From assembly GCA_017744735.1 (NCBI GenBank), contig JAGIAR010000011.1, forward strand, positions 62,001 to 126,000: a stretch of DNA of 64,000 nucleotides. The letters are read 5' to 3'. Made by a program: the position numbers and the translations under genes. Within the stretch, counting starts at the first letter, position 1. Each line of letters opens with the position of its first letter. Origin of the DNA: Novosphingobium sp. (GTDB lineage: Bacteria > Pseudomonadota > Alphaproteobacteria > Sphingomonadales > Sphingomonadaceae). The notes under the pieces are model-generated. The model was not told the origin of the DNA and ran no database searches. It worked only from the letters and a program-made list of their open reading frames with translations. This document shows positions 42,190 through 50,575 of this stretch, one piece after another.

Positions 42190-43787
42190 TCGGGGAAGGA
42201 ATAGCCGCGAAACGCCGCACGCAATTGCTGTTTCGCGATCTTGCCGGTCGCGCCGTGGGGCAGCTCGGCGACGAATTCCACTGCATCGGGCAACCACCAT
42301 TTGGCGACCCTGGTGCTCAGGAAGCGGCGGATGTCTTCCGCCTCGACCGTGCGCCCCGGCTTGCGCACCACCACCAGCAAAGGGCGCTCGTCCCACCTGG
42401 GATGGGCAATCCCGATCGCCGCGGCTTCGGCAACGTCGGGATGGCCGACCGCCGCGTTCTCCAGTTCGACGGAGCTGATCCATTCGCCCCCCGACTTGAT
42501 CACGTCCTTGGTCCGGTCGGTCAGTTGCAGCGTGCCGTCGGGATGGATGATCCCGACGTCGCCCGTGTCGAACCAGCCGCCGGGGCCGACCGCATCCTCC
42601 TCGGCGCCGAAATAGCGCTGCACCACCCACGGTCCGCGCACCTGCAAGGCACCGGGAGAGCGTCCGTCGCGGGGCAGCTCGCGCCCGCTGCCATCGAGAT
42701 CGACGCAGCGCAGCTCCACGCCGTAGGGCACCCGGCCCTGGAGCGCGGTCTTCCCCACCCGCTCCTCGAAACCCAGGCCCGCCCATTCGGGATGCTCCGC
42801 ACCGGCGGTTCCGATCGGCGAGGTTTCGGTCATGCCCCAGGCGTGCATCACCTTCACCCCCGCTTCCATCAGCCGCGCGATCGTTGCCGGCGGCATGGCG
42901 GAGCCGCCGACGATCGCCCGCTCGAGCGCCGGCGGGGTCTGGCCGGTCGCGTCGAGATGCCCGAACATCGCCAGCCACACGGTCGGCACCCCGCCCATGT
43001 GGGTCACCCGCTCGCTTGTCAGCAGGTCGCACAGCACCGCGGGCTCGTTGACCGCCGACAGCACCAGCTTGGCCCCGGCCGCGGCGCAGCTCCAGGCGAG
43101 GCCCCAGCCTGCCGCATGGAACAGCGGCACCACCGGGAGGAACACCGAGCGCGGCTCGAGCCCGAGGATCGCCGGCTGGAGCGAGGCGAGCGCGTGAAGC
43201 ATGCTCGACCGGTGGGTGTAGAGCACGCCCTTGGGGTTGCCGGTGGTGCCGCTGGTGTAGCACAGGTGGCAACTCTCGCGCTCGTCCCCGGTCGCCCATT
43301 CGCCCTGCCCGTCCTCGCCGGAAAGCAGGGCTTCGTATTCGCCCCTCCCTCCACCAAGGTCGTCGAAGCAGACGAACTGCTCGATCGTCGGCCAGCGCGG
43401 CCTAAGCCGCTCGACCAACGGAGCGAAGGCGGCATCGTAGAGCAGCACGCGGTCTTCGGCATGGTTGGCGATATAATCGAGCTGGTCGTCGAACAGCCGC
43501 GGATTGAGCGTGTGCAGTACCGCGCCGGCGCCGACGATCCCGTAGAAGGCCGAAAGGTGATGGAGGTGGTTCATCGCCAGCGTGGCTACCCGGCAGCCGC
43601 CGCCCAGCCCCATCCGCCGGAGCGCCTGGCTGAGCCGCAGCGCATCGTGGCGGACCCCCGCCCAGTTCGAGCGCGTGCGGCTCCCGTCGGCCCAATGGCT
43701 GACGATCTCGCGCGTGCCGTGCTCGCGCGCGGCATGGTCGAGCAATGTCGGGAGGCGCAGCTCCCAATCCTGCATTTGGCCCAGCAT
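42186..43787 (-). CDS. Long-chain/medium-chain fatty-acid-CoA ligase
   Basis: The 533-residue protein is an AMP-forming acyl-CoA synthetase. CYTSGTTGNPKGVLYTHRS is the phosphate loop, HAWGMTETSPIGT the A5 motif, WFDTGDVGIIHPDGTLQLTDR the ATP-binding motif, and PHGATGKIAKQQLR ends with the catalytic Lys. LPVVPLFHAAGWGLAW is typical of the FadD13/AlkK-like medium- to long-chain group. It feeds fatty acids into beta-oxidation, which fits the ETF-QO gene elsewhere in the window, though they are not linked. ATG at 43787 follows GGGAG. Confidence 0.9.
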   Translation of the reverse strand: MLGQMQDWELRLPTLLDHAAREHGTREIVSHWADGSRTRSNWAGVRHDALRLSQALRRMGLGGGCRVATLAMNHLHHLSAFYGIVGAGAVLHTLNPRLFDDQLDYIANHAEDRVLLYDAAFAPLVERLRPRWPTIEQFVCFDDLGGGRGEYEALLSGEDGQGEWATGDERESCHLCYTSGTTGNPKGVLYTHRSSMLHALASLQPAILGLEPRSVFLPVVPLFHAAGWGLAWSCAAAGAKLVLSAVNEPAVLCDLLTSERVTHMGGVPTVWLAMFGHLDATGQTPPALERAIVGGSAMPPATIARLMEAGVKVMHAWGMTETSPIGTAGAEHPEWAGLGFEERVGKTALQGRVPYGVELRCVDLDGSGRELPRDGRSPGALQVRGPWVVQRYFGAEEDAVGPGGWFDTGDVGIIHPDGTLQLTDRTKDVIKSGGEWISSVELENAAVGHPDVAEAAAIGIAHPRWDERPLLVVVRKPGRTVEAEDIRRFLSTRVAKWWLPDAVEFVAELPHGATGKIAKQQLRAAFRGYSFPD

Positions 43788-43854
43788 CAGGCGTTCTCCC
43801 GCGCCCATCATGCCGCCGCTTGCCGCGCATGGCAATCGCGGGCAGGAGGGGGCG

Positions 43855-44274
43855 ATGAGCCCCTACCAGCTCGCGAAAATCGCGCTTGTCGACCTCACCG
43901 GCCTGTCGCGCGACGCGCTGCACATCTACGCCGCGCTGATCGTGTTCTTCGGCAGCTGCCTGCTGTTCCGCTGGAAGGCGCGCAGTTGGAAGCCATTGCT
44001 GCTGGTGCTGCTGGCGGCGATCGCAGGCGAGGCAATCGACATACGCGATGCCTTTGCCGCGCACGGTGCCCCGATCCAGGGCGATTTCGTGGGCCTCTAT
44101 ATCGACAGCCTGCTCGATGTCCTCAACACCATGGTGATGCCCACGATGATCCTGCTGGCGACGCGCTTCACCGGCATGTTCCGCGATGACGCTGGCCTAG
44201 GCGACCAGCCTGAGGTTGTCGCGCCCACCGAGCGGCTTGAAGTGGAGGATGGTAACCCCGTCCACCGCGGTTAG
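43855..44274 (+). CDS. Small membrane protein of unknown function
   Basis: The 139-residue protein has three hydrophobic helices (about 22-38, 43-58 and 83-101) with short charged loops, including SLLDVLNTMVMPTMILLATRF. The family is not recognised. The start ATG has GGAGGGGG five bases upstream, a strong site that supports the start. The last 26 codons overlap the 3' end of dnaE on the other strand by 78 bases, so its C-terminus may be unreliable or shared. Confidence 0.6.
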   Translation: MSPYQLAKIALVDLTGLSRDALHIYAALIVFFGSCLLFRWKARSWKPLLLVLLAAIAGEAIDIRDAFAAHGAPIQGDFVGLYIDSLLDVLNTMVMPTMILLATRFTGMFRDDAGLGDQPEVVAPTERLEVEDGNPVHRG

Positions 44275-47200
44275 CCGCTCGACCAGCTCGCCATCGACCA
44301 GAAAGCTGCGGCCGAGCCGCATCTCGGGGAAACGTCCCTCTCCGGCATGGAGCCTGGCGAGCACCTCGCCGCCGCCCTCCGCGACGGGAACCAGCATCGC
44401 GGACAATTCGCGCAGGGCCTCCGCATGCTCGATCTCGAGCTTGAGCTGCATCCGCGTGGCGCTGCTGACCTCGGCCAGCGGCCGCGCGCCGCGCACGGTT
44501 ACCCGCGGAGGCTCGTCCGGGCTGGGACTGTCCAGTTCGACGGTCAACAGGATGCAGGTGCCCTCGGCCGCCCAGCGCACGAAGGGCTCGACCAGGCTTT
44601 CCTCGAAGCAGGCGGCGCTGAACTGGCCGGTGTTGTCGGAGAAATCGGCGCGGATGAAGTCGCCGCCCTTGCGGGTCTTGCCCTTGCTCACGCCCTCGAC
44701 CATCGCGGCCATCATCGCCTGCATCCGGCCCCCGCCCGGAACGCCGGTTTCCATCAGCCCCGCATAGGAGCGCGCGCCATTCGCAGAAGCGATCGCGCGG
44801 AACTGCTCGACCGGGTGCGCGGCGAAATAGAAGCCGAAATTCTCGCGCTCCTTCGCCATCGTCTCGGGCTTGGACCAGGCGGGAGTCGCGGCAAGGCGGG
44901 TGTCCTGCTGCGCGTGATCCTCGCCGCCGAACAGGCCGCCCTGCCCGCTCTCGCGCTCGCGCACCGCATGGTCGGTCACCGCCATCAGCATTTCGGCATT
45001 CGCGAACACCAGCGCCCGGTTCGGCTCGAGGCTGTCGAAAGCGCCGGCACCGGCCAGACCTTCGAGCTGGCGGCGGTTCATCGCACCGGGCGGCAGCCGG
45101 CGGAACAAATCCTCCAGGCTGACGAAGGCGCCGTTCGCCTCGCGCTCGGCCACCAGCGCCTCCATCGCCTTCTCGCCGACGTTGCGGATCCCTGCGAGCG
45201 CATAGCGGACCGCATATCCGTCGTCGGTCTGCTCGACGGTGAATTCGGCCTCGGAGAAGTTCACGTCGGGCCCGGCCAGCGCGACGCCGTTGCGACGCAT
45301 GTCGTCGACGAACACCGACAGCTTCTCCGACTGGTGCATGTCGAAGCACATCGAGCCGGCGTAGAATTCGTGGGGATAATGCGTCTTGAGCCAAGCGGTC
45401 TGGTAAGCGAGCAGCGCATAGGCCGCAGCGTGGCTCTTGTTGAAGCCATAGCCGGCGAACTTGTCGATCAAGTCGAACAGCTCGTTGGCCTTCTTCGGGT
45501 CGATATCGGAGACCGCCTTGCACCCGTCGACGAAGCGCTGGCGCTGCGCATCCATCTCGGCCTGGACCTTCTTGCCCATCGCGCGGCGCAGCAGGTCGGC
45601 GTCGCCGAGCGAGTAGCCGGCGAGGATCTGCGCCGCCTGCATCACCTGTTCCTGATAGACGAAGATCCCGTAGGTCTCGGCCAGGATGCCTTCGAGCTTC
45701 GGATGCGGGTATTCGATCGCCACCTCGCCGTTCTTGCGCTTGCCGAACAGCGGGATGTTGTCCATCGGCCCCGGCCGGTAAAGCGAGACGAGCGCGATGA
45801 TGTCGCCGAAATTGGTCGGCTTCACCGCCGCCAGCGTGCGCCGCATGCCTTCGGATTCGAGCTGGAACACGCCGACCGTGTCGCCCTTCTGGAGCAGCCG
45901 GTAGACCTCGGCGTCGTCCCATGGGAGCTGGTCGAGATCGACTTCGATCTTGCGCTTCTTCAGCAGGTCGACCGCCTTGCGCAGCACCGACAGCGTCTTG
46001 AGGCCGAGGAAGTCGAACTTTACCAATCCGGATTCCTCGACATATTTCATGTCGAACTGGGTCACCGGCATGTCCGAGCGCGGATCGCGGTAGAGCGGGA
46101 CGAGCTGGGCCAGCGGGCGGTCGCCGATCACCACGCCTGCCGCGTGGGTCGAGCTGTTGCGCGGGAAGCCCTCGAGCTGCATCGCGAGGTCGATCAGCCG
46201 CTTCACCTCGGGCTGGGTGTCGTATTCGCGCTTGAACTCCGCGACCCCGTTGAGCGCGCGCGGCAGCGTCCAGGGATCGGTCGGATGGTTGGGCACCATC
46301 TTGCACAGCCGGTCCACGTGGCCGTAGCTCATCTGCAGGATGCGCCCGGTGTCGCGCAGCACCGCGCGGGCCTTGAGCTTGCCGAAGGTGATGATCTGGG
46401 CAACGTGGTCGCTGCCGTATTTGCGCTGGACGTAGCGGATCACCTCGCCGCGGCGGGTTTCGCAGAAGTCGATGTCGAAGTCGGGCATCGACACGCGTTC
46501 CGGGTTGAGGAAGCGTTCGAACAGCAGCCCCAACTTCAGCGGATCGAGATCGGTGATGGTCAGCGCCCAGGCGACCACCGAGCCCGCGCCCGAACCACGC
46601 CCCGGACCCACCGGGATACCGTTTTCCTTGGCCCATTTGATGAAGTCGGCAACGATCAGGAAGTAGCCGCCGAAGCCCATCTTGTTGATGATCGCAATCT
46701 CGAACTCGAGCCGCTCGTCATAGGCCCTGCGGTCTTCGTCGCTGAGATCGCCATAGACCGCGAGCCGCGTGGCAAGGCCCTTGCGGGCATCCTCGGCCAT
46801 CATCCGCGCCTCGCCTTCCTTGTCGCCGGCGAGGCTGGGCAGGATCGGCTTGCGCTTGGGCGGGGCGAAGGCGCAGCGCCGCGCGATCACCAGCGTGTTC
46901 GCGGTCGCTTCGGGCAGGTCGGCGAATTCCTGCTCCATCGCCGCGGCGTTCTTGACGAAGGCTTCGGCCGACGACCGCGGACGCTCGGGCGCGTCGATAT
47001 GGGTCGAATTGGCGATGCACAGCATCGCGTCATGCGCGGCATGGAAGCCGGGATCGGCATAGTTCGCGGGATTGGTCGCGACCAGCGGAAGATCGCGCGC
47101 ATAGGCCCAGTCGATCAGCGCGCCTTCCGCCGCCTCTTCGGCTGCTTCGCCCCGCCGCGCCAGCTCGACATAGAGCCGCCCGGGGAACAGTTCCTCCAGC

Positions 47201-47667
47201 CGCTCGCCATAGGCTCGACCGGCTTCGATCTGCCCTTCGGCGAACAGCCGGGTCATCGCCCCTTCGCCTGCGCCGGTGAGCGCGATCAGGCCCGCCGTTC
47301 GGCCTTCCAGATCGCCGAGCGCGACATGCGGATCGAGTTCGACCGGCCGGTCGAGATGGGCCCGGCTGACGAGGTGGCAGAGGTTGTTCCAGCCGTCCTC
47401 GTCCTGCGCATAGAGCGGTAGATAGTCGACCTGCCGGCCGTCCTCACGGATTACGCCCAGCAGCGTCCCGACGATCGGCTGCACCCCGTATTCGCGGCAG
47501 GCGCCGGCGAAGGCGACCGTGCCGTAGAGCCCGTTGCGGTCGCAGATCGCGATCGCCGGAAACCCGCGTTCCTTGGCCAGCCGCGCGATCGCCTTGGGGT
47601 CGATCGCGCCCTCCAGCATCGAGAACGAAGACAGGACTCTCAGGGGAACGAAGGGCGCGTAAGCCAT
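44197..47667 (-). CDS. dnaE: DNA polymerase III subunit alpha (replicative DnaE1)
   Basis: The 1156-residue protein is the replicative polymerase. The N-terminal PHP domain begins VPLRVLSSFSMLEGAID. The catalytic aspartates lie in PDFDIDF (395-401) and the palm continues with GPGRGSGAGSVVAW. The fingers region has NNGVAEF-like NGVAEFKREYDTQ and FNKSHAAAYALLAYQTAW. A helix-hairpin-helix and an OB-fold region (near 980-1060, with TCILLTVELD) follow. Length fits DnaE1, not the error-prone DnaE2. No imuA/imuB is nearby. Its end overlaps the convergent small membrane protein gene. Confidence 0.97.
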   Translation of the reverse strand: MAYAPFVPLRVLSSFSMLEGAIDPKAIARLAKERGFPAIAICDRNGLYGTVAFAGACREYGVQPIVGTLLGVIREDGRQVDYLPLYAQDEDGWNNLCHLVSRAHLDRPVELDPHVALGDLEGRTAGLIALTGAGEGAMTRLFAEGQIEAGRAYGERLEELFPGRLYVELARRGEAAEEAAEGALIDWAYARDLPLVATNPANYADPGFHAAHDAMLCIANSTHIDAPERPRSSAEAFVKNAAAMEQEFADLPEATANTLVIARRCAFAPPKRKPILPSLAGDKEGEARMMAEDARKGLATRLAVYGDLSDEDRRAYDERLEFEIAIINKMGFGGYFLIVADFIKWAKENGIPVGPGRGSGAGSVVAWALTITDLDPLKLGLLFERFLNPERVSMPDFDIDFCETRRGEVIRYVQRKYGSDHVAQIITFGKLKARAVLRDTGRILQMSYGHVDRLCKMVPNHPTDPWTLPRALNGVAEFKREYDTQPEVKRLIDLAMQLEGFPRNSSTHAAGVVIGDRPLAQLVPLYRDPRSDMPVTQFDMKYVEESGLVKFDFLGLKTLSVLRKAVDLLKKRKIEVDLDQLPWDDAEVYRLLQKGDTVGVFQLESEGMRRTLAAVKPTNFGDIIALVSLYRPGPMDNIPLFGKRKNGEVAIEYPHPKLEGILAETYGIFVYQEQVMQAAQILAGYSLGDADLLRRAMGKKVQAEMDAQRQRFVDGCKAVSDIDPKKANELFDLIDKFAGYGFNKSHAAAYALLAYQTAWLKTHYPHEFYAGSMCFDMHQSEKLSVFVDDMRRNGVALAGPDVNFSEAEFTVEQTDDGYAVRYALAGIRNVGEKAMEALVAEREANGAFVSLEDLFRRLPPGAMNRRQLEGLAGAGAFDSLEPNRALVFANAEMLMAVTDHAVRERESGQGGLFGGEDHAQQDTRLAATPAWSKPETMAKERENFGFYFAAHPVEQFRAIASANGARSYAGLMETGVPGGGRMQAMMAAMVEGVSKGKTRKGGDFIRADFSDNTGQFSAACFEESLVEPFVRWAAEGTCILLTVELDSPSPDEPPRVTVRGARPLAEVSSATRMQLKLEIEHAEALRELSAMLVPVAEGGGEVLARLHAGEGRFPEMRLGRSFLVDGELVERLTAVDGVTILHFKPLGGRDNLRLVA

Positions 47668-47745
47668 CGCCCGAAAGTAGCCGCCCGCGCCACCGGTTCA
47701 AGGGCGGAACGCGGGGGGCTGGCCACTAGTTGTTGAAAAGCGACA

Positions 47746-47760
47746 AGGCTTGCCAAGCCT
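47746..47760. repeat. Perfect palindrome upstream of the Yip1-like gene
   Basis: AGGCTTG-C-CAAGCCT is a 15-base inverted repeat 50 bases upstream of the Yip1-like start, followed by CGAAAAAAAGG. It lacks a T-run on the plus strand, so it is not a plus-strand terminator. An operator or a leader hairpin is possible. Confidence 0.45.
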
Positions 47761-47809
47761 CGAAAAAAAGGGTCCACTCCTTCATCCGCGCATACGGGGA
47801 GACGCGTAA

Positions 47810-48442
47810 ATGTCCGATCTACTTTCCACCGAAGCCAGAACTTCGCTCGTCAACCGGGCGAAGGGGATCATCATGACGCCGGCCACCGAATGGCCGAAGA
47901 TCGCGGCCGAGACCAAAAGCCCTAAAGAGGTCCTACTGCAATATGCGCTTCCGCTGATCGCGATCGGCCCGATCTGCTCGATCATCGGCAGCTTTCTCGC
48001 GCCTTACAGTCTTGGGCTGAGCTACTATATCGCCACCGCGGTCGTCAGTTTCGTGCTCGGTATCGCGTCGCTCTACCTGCTTGCCTTCGTCGCCAATTTT
48101 CTCAGCTCCAATTTCGGCGGCAAGAACGACTATGCCAGCGCGTTCAGGCTGGTGGCCTATGCCTACACGCCAGCCTGGCTGGCCGGCGTGCTGGGCCTGC
48201 TCACCGGCTTCATTCCGGGCCTTGGCATCCTGGGTCTGGTGGCGCTGGCCTATGGCCTGTACCTGTTCTACCTCGGCACCACTCCGGTGATGAGCGTCCC
48301 GCAGGACAAGGCGATCGGCTACGTGGTGCTCTACGTTGTCTGCGCGATCGTGCTGTATCTGATCATCGGCGCGATCACCGCCTCGATCGTGCTGAGCATG
48401 GTCGTCCCGGCATCCCCGGCGCTGACCATCACCTATCACTGA
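47810..48442 (+). CDS. Yip1-family integral membrane protein
   Basis: The 210-residue protein has a short cytoplasmic N-terminus (with VNRAKGIIMTPATEWPKIA, typical of the family). Five hydrophobic helices follow from about residue 43 to 200, several with glycine-rich turns such as LLTGFIPGLGILGLVALAYGLYL. It belongs to the bacterial Yip1 domain proteins, whose role is unknown. It is monocistronic: it has its own leader and a strong terminator behind it. Confidence 0.85.
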   Translation: MSDLLSTEARTSLVNRAKGIIMTPATEWPKIAAETKSPKEVLLQYALPLIAIGPICSIIGSFLAPYSLGLSYYIATAVVSFVLGIASLYLLAFVANFLSSNFGGKNDYASAFRLVAYAYTPAWLAGVLGLLTGFIPGLGILGLVALAYGLYLFYLGTTPVMSVPQDKAIGYVVLYVVCAIVLYLIIGAITASIVLSMVVPASPALTITYH

Positions 48443-48448
48443 GAAACC

Positions 48449-48474
48449 GGACGGGGAGCGATCCCCGTCCTTTT
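48449..48474 (+). terminator. Intrinsic terminator of the Yip1-like gene
   Basis: A perfect 9-bp stem GGACGGGGA/TCCCCGTCC with loop GCGA is followed directly by TTTTCT. It begins seven bases after the stop codon. This is the clearest rho-independent terminator in the window. Confidence 0.9.
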
Positions 48475-48505
48475 CTATCCCAGCACTCCCCTATCCCAGC
48501 ACCCC
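48475..48505. repeat. Tandem duplication covering the lolD stop codon
   Basis: CTATCCCAGCACTCCC (48475-48490) is followed at once by CTATCCCAGCACCCC (48491-48505). The second copy encodes the last residues and stop of lolD on the minus strand; the first repeats that end, including another TAG in another frame. It looks like a recent small slippage duplication. Confidence 0.7.
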
Positions 48506-49177
48506 GTCGTGCAGGCGGACGACGCGGTCCATCGCCAGCGCCAGCCGCTCGTTGTGGGTCGCAACCAGGGCCGCGCTGCCTTCGCCGCGCACCAGCCGCA
48601 CGAATTCCGCCAGCACCTTGTCGGCGGTGACTTCGTCGAGATTGCCGGTCGGCTCGTCGGCCAGCACCAGTTGCGGCCGGTTGGCCAGCGCGCGGGCAAC
48701 CGCCACGCGCTGCTGCTCGCCGCCCGAAAGCTGGCTTGGCCGGTGCTCGAAGCGCGCTGCCAGGCCCAGCGAGGTGAGCAGCTCGCGTGCGCGCAGCTCC
48801 GCTTCGGCGCGGGGCTTGCCGGTCACGAGCTGCGGCAGGATCACGTTCTCTTCCGCGCTGAAATCCGGAAGCAGGTGGTGGAACTGGTAGACGAAGCCGA
48901 GGCTGTCGCGGCGCAGCGTCGTGCGCCCGTCGCTCCCTAGTGCGCTCGCATTCACCCCAGCGATCTCGATCGTCCCTCCGAAGCCCCCTTCGAGCAGCCC
49001 GACCGCCTGCAGCATCGTCGACTTGCCCGAGCCAGAGGGGCCGAGCAGAGCGACGATCTCGCCTGGCTGGACCGCGAGGTTCACTCCGCGCAGCACGTCG
49101 ATCTTCACCCCGCCCTGCGAGAAGCTGCGGGTCAGCCCCTGCAGGCGGACCACCGGCGTCTGTTGCAGACTATTCAT
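48491..49177 (-). CDS. lolD: Lipoprotein-releasing system ATP-binding protein
   Basis: The 228-residue ABC ATPase powers extraction of lipoproteins from the inner membrane. Walker A is [10 protein letters not shown] near residue 48, the Q-loop region is [14 protein letters not shown], the ABC signature [15 protein letters not shown], Walker [13 protein letters not shown], and the switch His is in [18 protein letters not shown], with its Leu-rich loop, is typical of LolD over other MacB-type ATPases. It overlaps the permease gene by eight bases and works with it. Confidence 0.93.
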   Translation of the reverse strand: MNSLQQTPVVRLQGLTRSFSQGGVKIDVLRGVNLAVQPGEIVALLGPSGSGKSTMLQAVGLLEGGFGGTIEIAGVNASALGSDGRTTLRRDSLGFVYQFHHLLPDFSAEENVILPQLVTGKPRAEAELRARELLTSLGLAARFEHRPSQLSGGEQQRVAVARALANRPQLVLADEPTGNLDEVTADKVLAEFVRLVRGEGSAALVATHNERLALAMDRVVRLHDGVLG

Positions 49178-50411
49178 AACGCAGCACCTGGACCGGATCG
49201 GTGTTCGCGGCCTTAAAGGCCGGATAAAGGGTGAACAGGAAGCTCAGGATCAACGACAGGGCCGAGATCGCGATCACCTCTCCGGGGTCGGTCCGGCTCG
49301 GCAACTCAGTGAGGAACCGGATCGAGGGATCCCACAGGTTCTGGCCGGTGATCAGTTCGAGCAGATGGACGAAGCCCTGCCGGAAATAGAGCGTGACCAG
49401 CGCGATCAGCAGCCCCGCTACCGTGCCGAGCGCGCCGATGGTGAGCCCGATGGTCATGAAGATCTTGAGCATGCTGCGCCGGGTCGCGCCCATCGTGCGC
49501 AGGATCGCGATGTCGCGGGTCTTGGCGCGGACCAGCATGATCAGCGATGAGAGAATATTGAACACCGCGACCAGCACGATGATCGAAAGGACCACGAACA
49601 TCGCCACCCGTTCGACCTGCAGCGCCTCGAACAGGCTCGAGTTGATCGTCTTCCAGTCGGAGATCACCGCCTGCCCGGCGAGCTGGCGCTGGAGCGGGGC
49701 GAGGGTTTCGGTCACCGTGTCGGGGTTGGAGGTCTTGACCTCGATCATCTGCACCGAATCGCCGAGCAGCAGCAGCGTCTGCGCATCCTGCATCGGCATA
49801 ACGATGAACTTCTCGTCGTAATCGTAGACCCCGACCTCGAAGATCGCTGCAACCTCGTAGGCCACCTGCCGCGGAACCGTGCCGAACGGGGTCGAGCGGC
49901 CGGCGGGGTTGATGATGGTGATCGTATCACCCACCCGCGCACCGAGATTCTCGGCCAGCCGCGCACCGATCGCGACCCTGCTCGTGCCCGGAGTGAGCGC
50001 CGCGAAGCTCCCCGAGACCTTCTGCGCGGCGAGCCGGTTGATGTCGTCCTGCGTATTCCCGCGAACCAGGATGCCTTCCACCCGCCCGTTGAAGGTGACC
50101 AGCAGGGGCTGTTCGATCAGCGGCGAGGCGCGCACCACGCCGGGGGTCTGCTTCACCTCCGCCAGCACGCCCTGCCAGTTGTCGAGTCGCTTGCCGTAAG
50201 GCTGGATGATCGCGTGGCCGTTCAGCCCGACGATCTTGTCGAGCAATTCGCCGCGGAAGCCGTTCATCACGCTCATCACCACGACCAGCGCCCAGACGCC
50301 CAGGATTACCCCGAACAGGCTGATCGCAGCGACGATGGCAATGAAGGCCTCGCCGCGCCCCGGCATCATGTAGCGCTTGGCGATGGTCCATTCGAAAGGG
50401 GAGAGGATCAA
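49170..50411 (-). CDS. lolE: Lipoprotein-releasing system permease (LolC/LolE family)
   Basis: The 413-residue protein has the LolCE layout: one N-terminal helix (about 21-45), a large periplasmic domain, and three C-terminal helices (about 270-405). [23 protein letters not shown] and [18 protein letters not shown], the coupling region with the MacB-like signature, are conserved. Alphaproteobacteria often have a single LolF-like permease acting as a homodimer; no second permease gene is next to it here. It delivers outer-membrane lipoproteins to LolA. Confidence 0.92.
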   Translation of the reverse strand: MILSPFEWTIAKRYMMPGRGEAFIAIVAAISLFGVILGVWALVVVMSVMNGFRGELLDKIVGLNGHAIIQPYGKRLDNWQGVLAEVKQTPGVVRASPLIEQPLLVTFNGRVEGILVRGNTQDDINRLAAQKVSGSFAALTPGTSRVAIGARLAENLGARVGDTITIINPAGRSTPFGTVPRQVAYEVAAIFEVGVYDYDEKFIVMPMQDAQTLLLLGDSVQMIEVKTSNPDTVTETLAPLQRQLAGQAVISDWKTINSSLFEALQVERVAMFVVLSIIVLVAVFNILSSLIMLVRAKTRDIAILRTMGATRRSMLKIFMTIGLTIGALGTVAGLLIALVTLYFRQGFVHLLELITGQNLWDPSIRFLTELPSRTDPGEVIAISALSLILSFLFTLYPAFKAANTDPVQVLRYE

Positions 50412-50477
50412 GCGATTGGCTTCCGGTCGGTCCGTGGGGTCGCGCGGGTGTAAATGGGCGCCGATTCAGAGGCAATG

Positions 50478-50500
50478 AAAAAGGCCCGCGGTAACCGGGC
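50478..50500 (-). terminator. Putative intrinsic terminator behind the TonB-dependent receptor
   Basis: On the minus strand GCCCG-gttaccg-CGGGC is followed by CTTTTTC. The stem is only five base pairs but G/C-only. A longer perfect hairpin (11-bp stem GGGACGGGGCG/CGCCCCGTCCC, 50526-50554) lies between it and the stop codon and may assist. Confidence 0.6.
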
Positions 50501-50525
50501 GATATCGAACTGGGCGAAAGCGAAC

Positions 50526-50554
50526 GGGACGGGGCGCCATTCCCGCCCCGTCCC
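50526..50554. repeat. 11-bp stem hairpin downstream of the TonB-dependent receptor
   Basis: GGGACGGGGCG and CGCCCCGTCCC form a perfect stem with a 7-base loop, 22 bases after the receptor stop codon (minus strand). It has no T-run on either side. It may protect the 3' end of the mRNA or slow polymerase ahead of the terminator at 50478-50500. Confidence 0.7.
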
Positions 50555-50575
50555 GCCTGCCGGTTGTCGACGCCG

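Noticed and set aside
44347..47421. A 1024-codon plus-strand frame opposite dnaE
   Set aside because: Full shadow of a well-supported polymerase gene; low-complexity translation without motifs.
44197..47667. Error-prone DnaE2
   Set aside because: The length and N-terminal PHP region fit DnaE1, and no imuA/imuB genes are adjacent.
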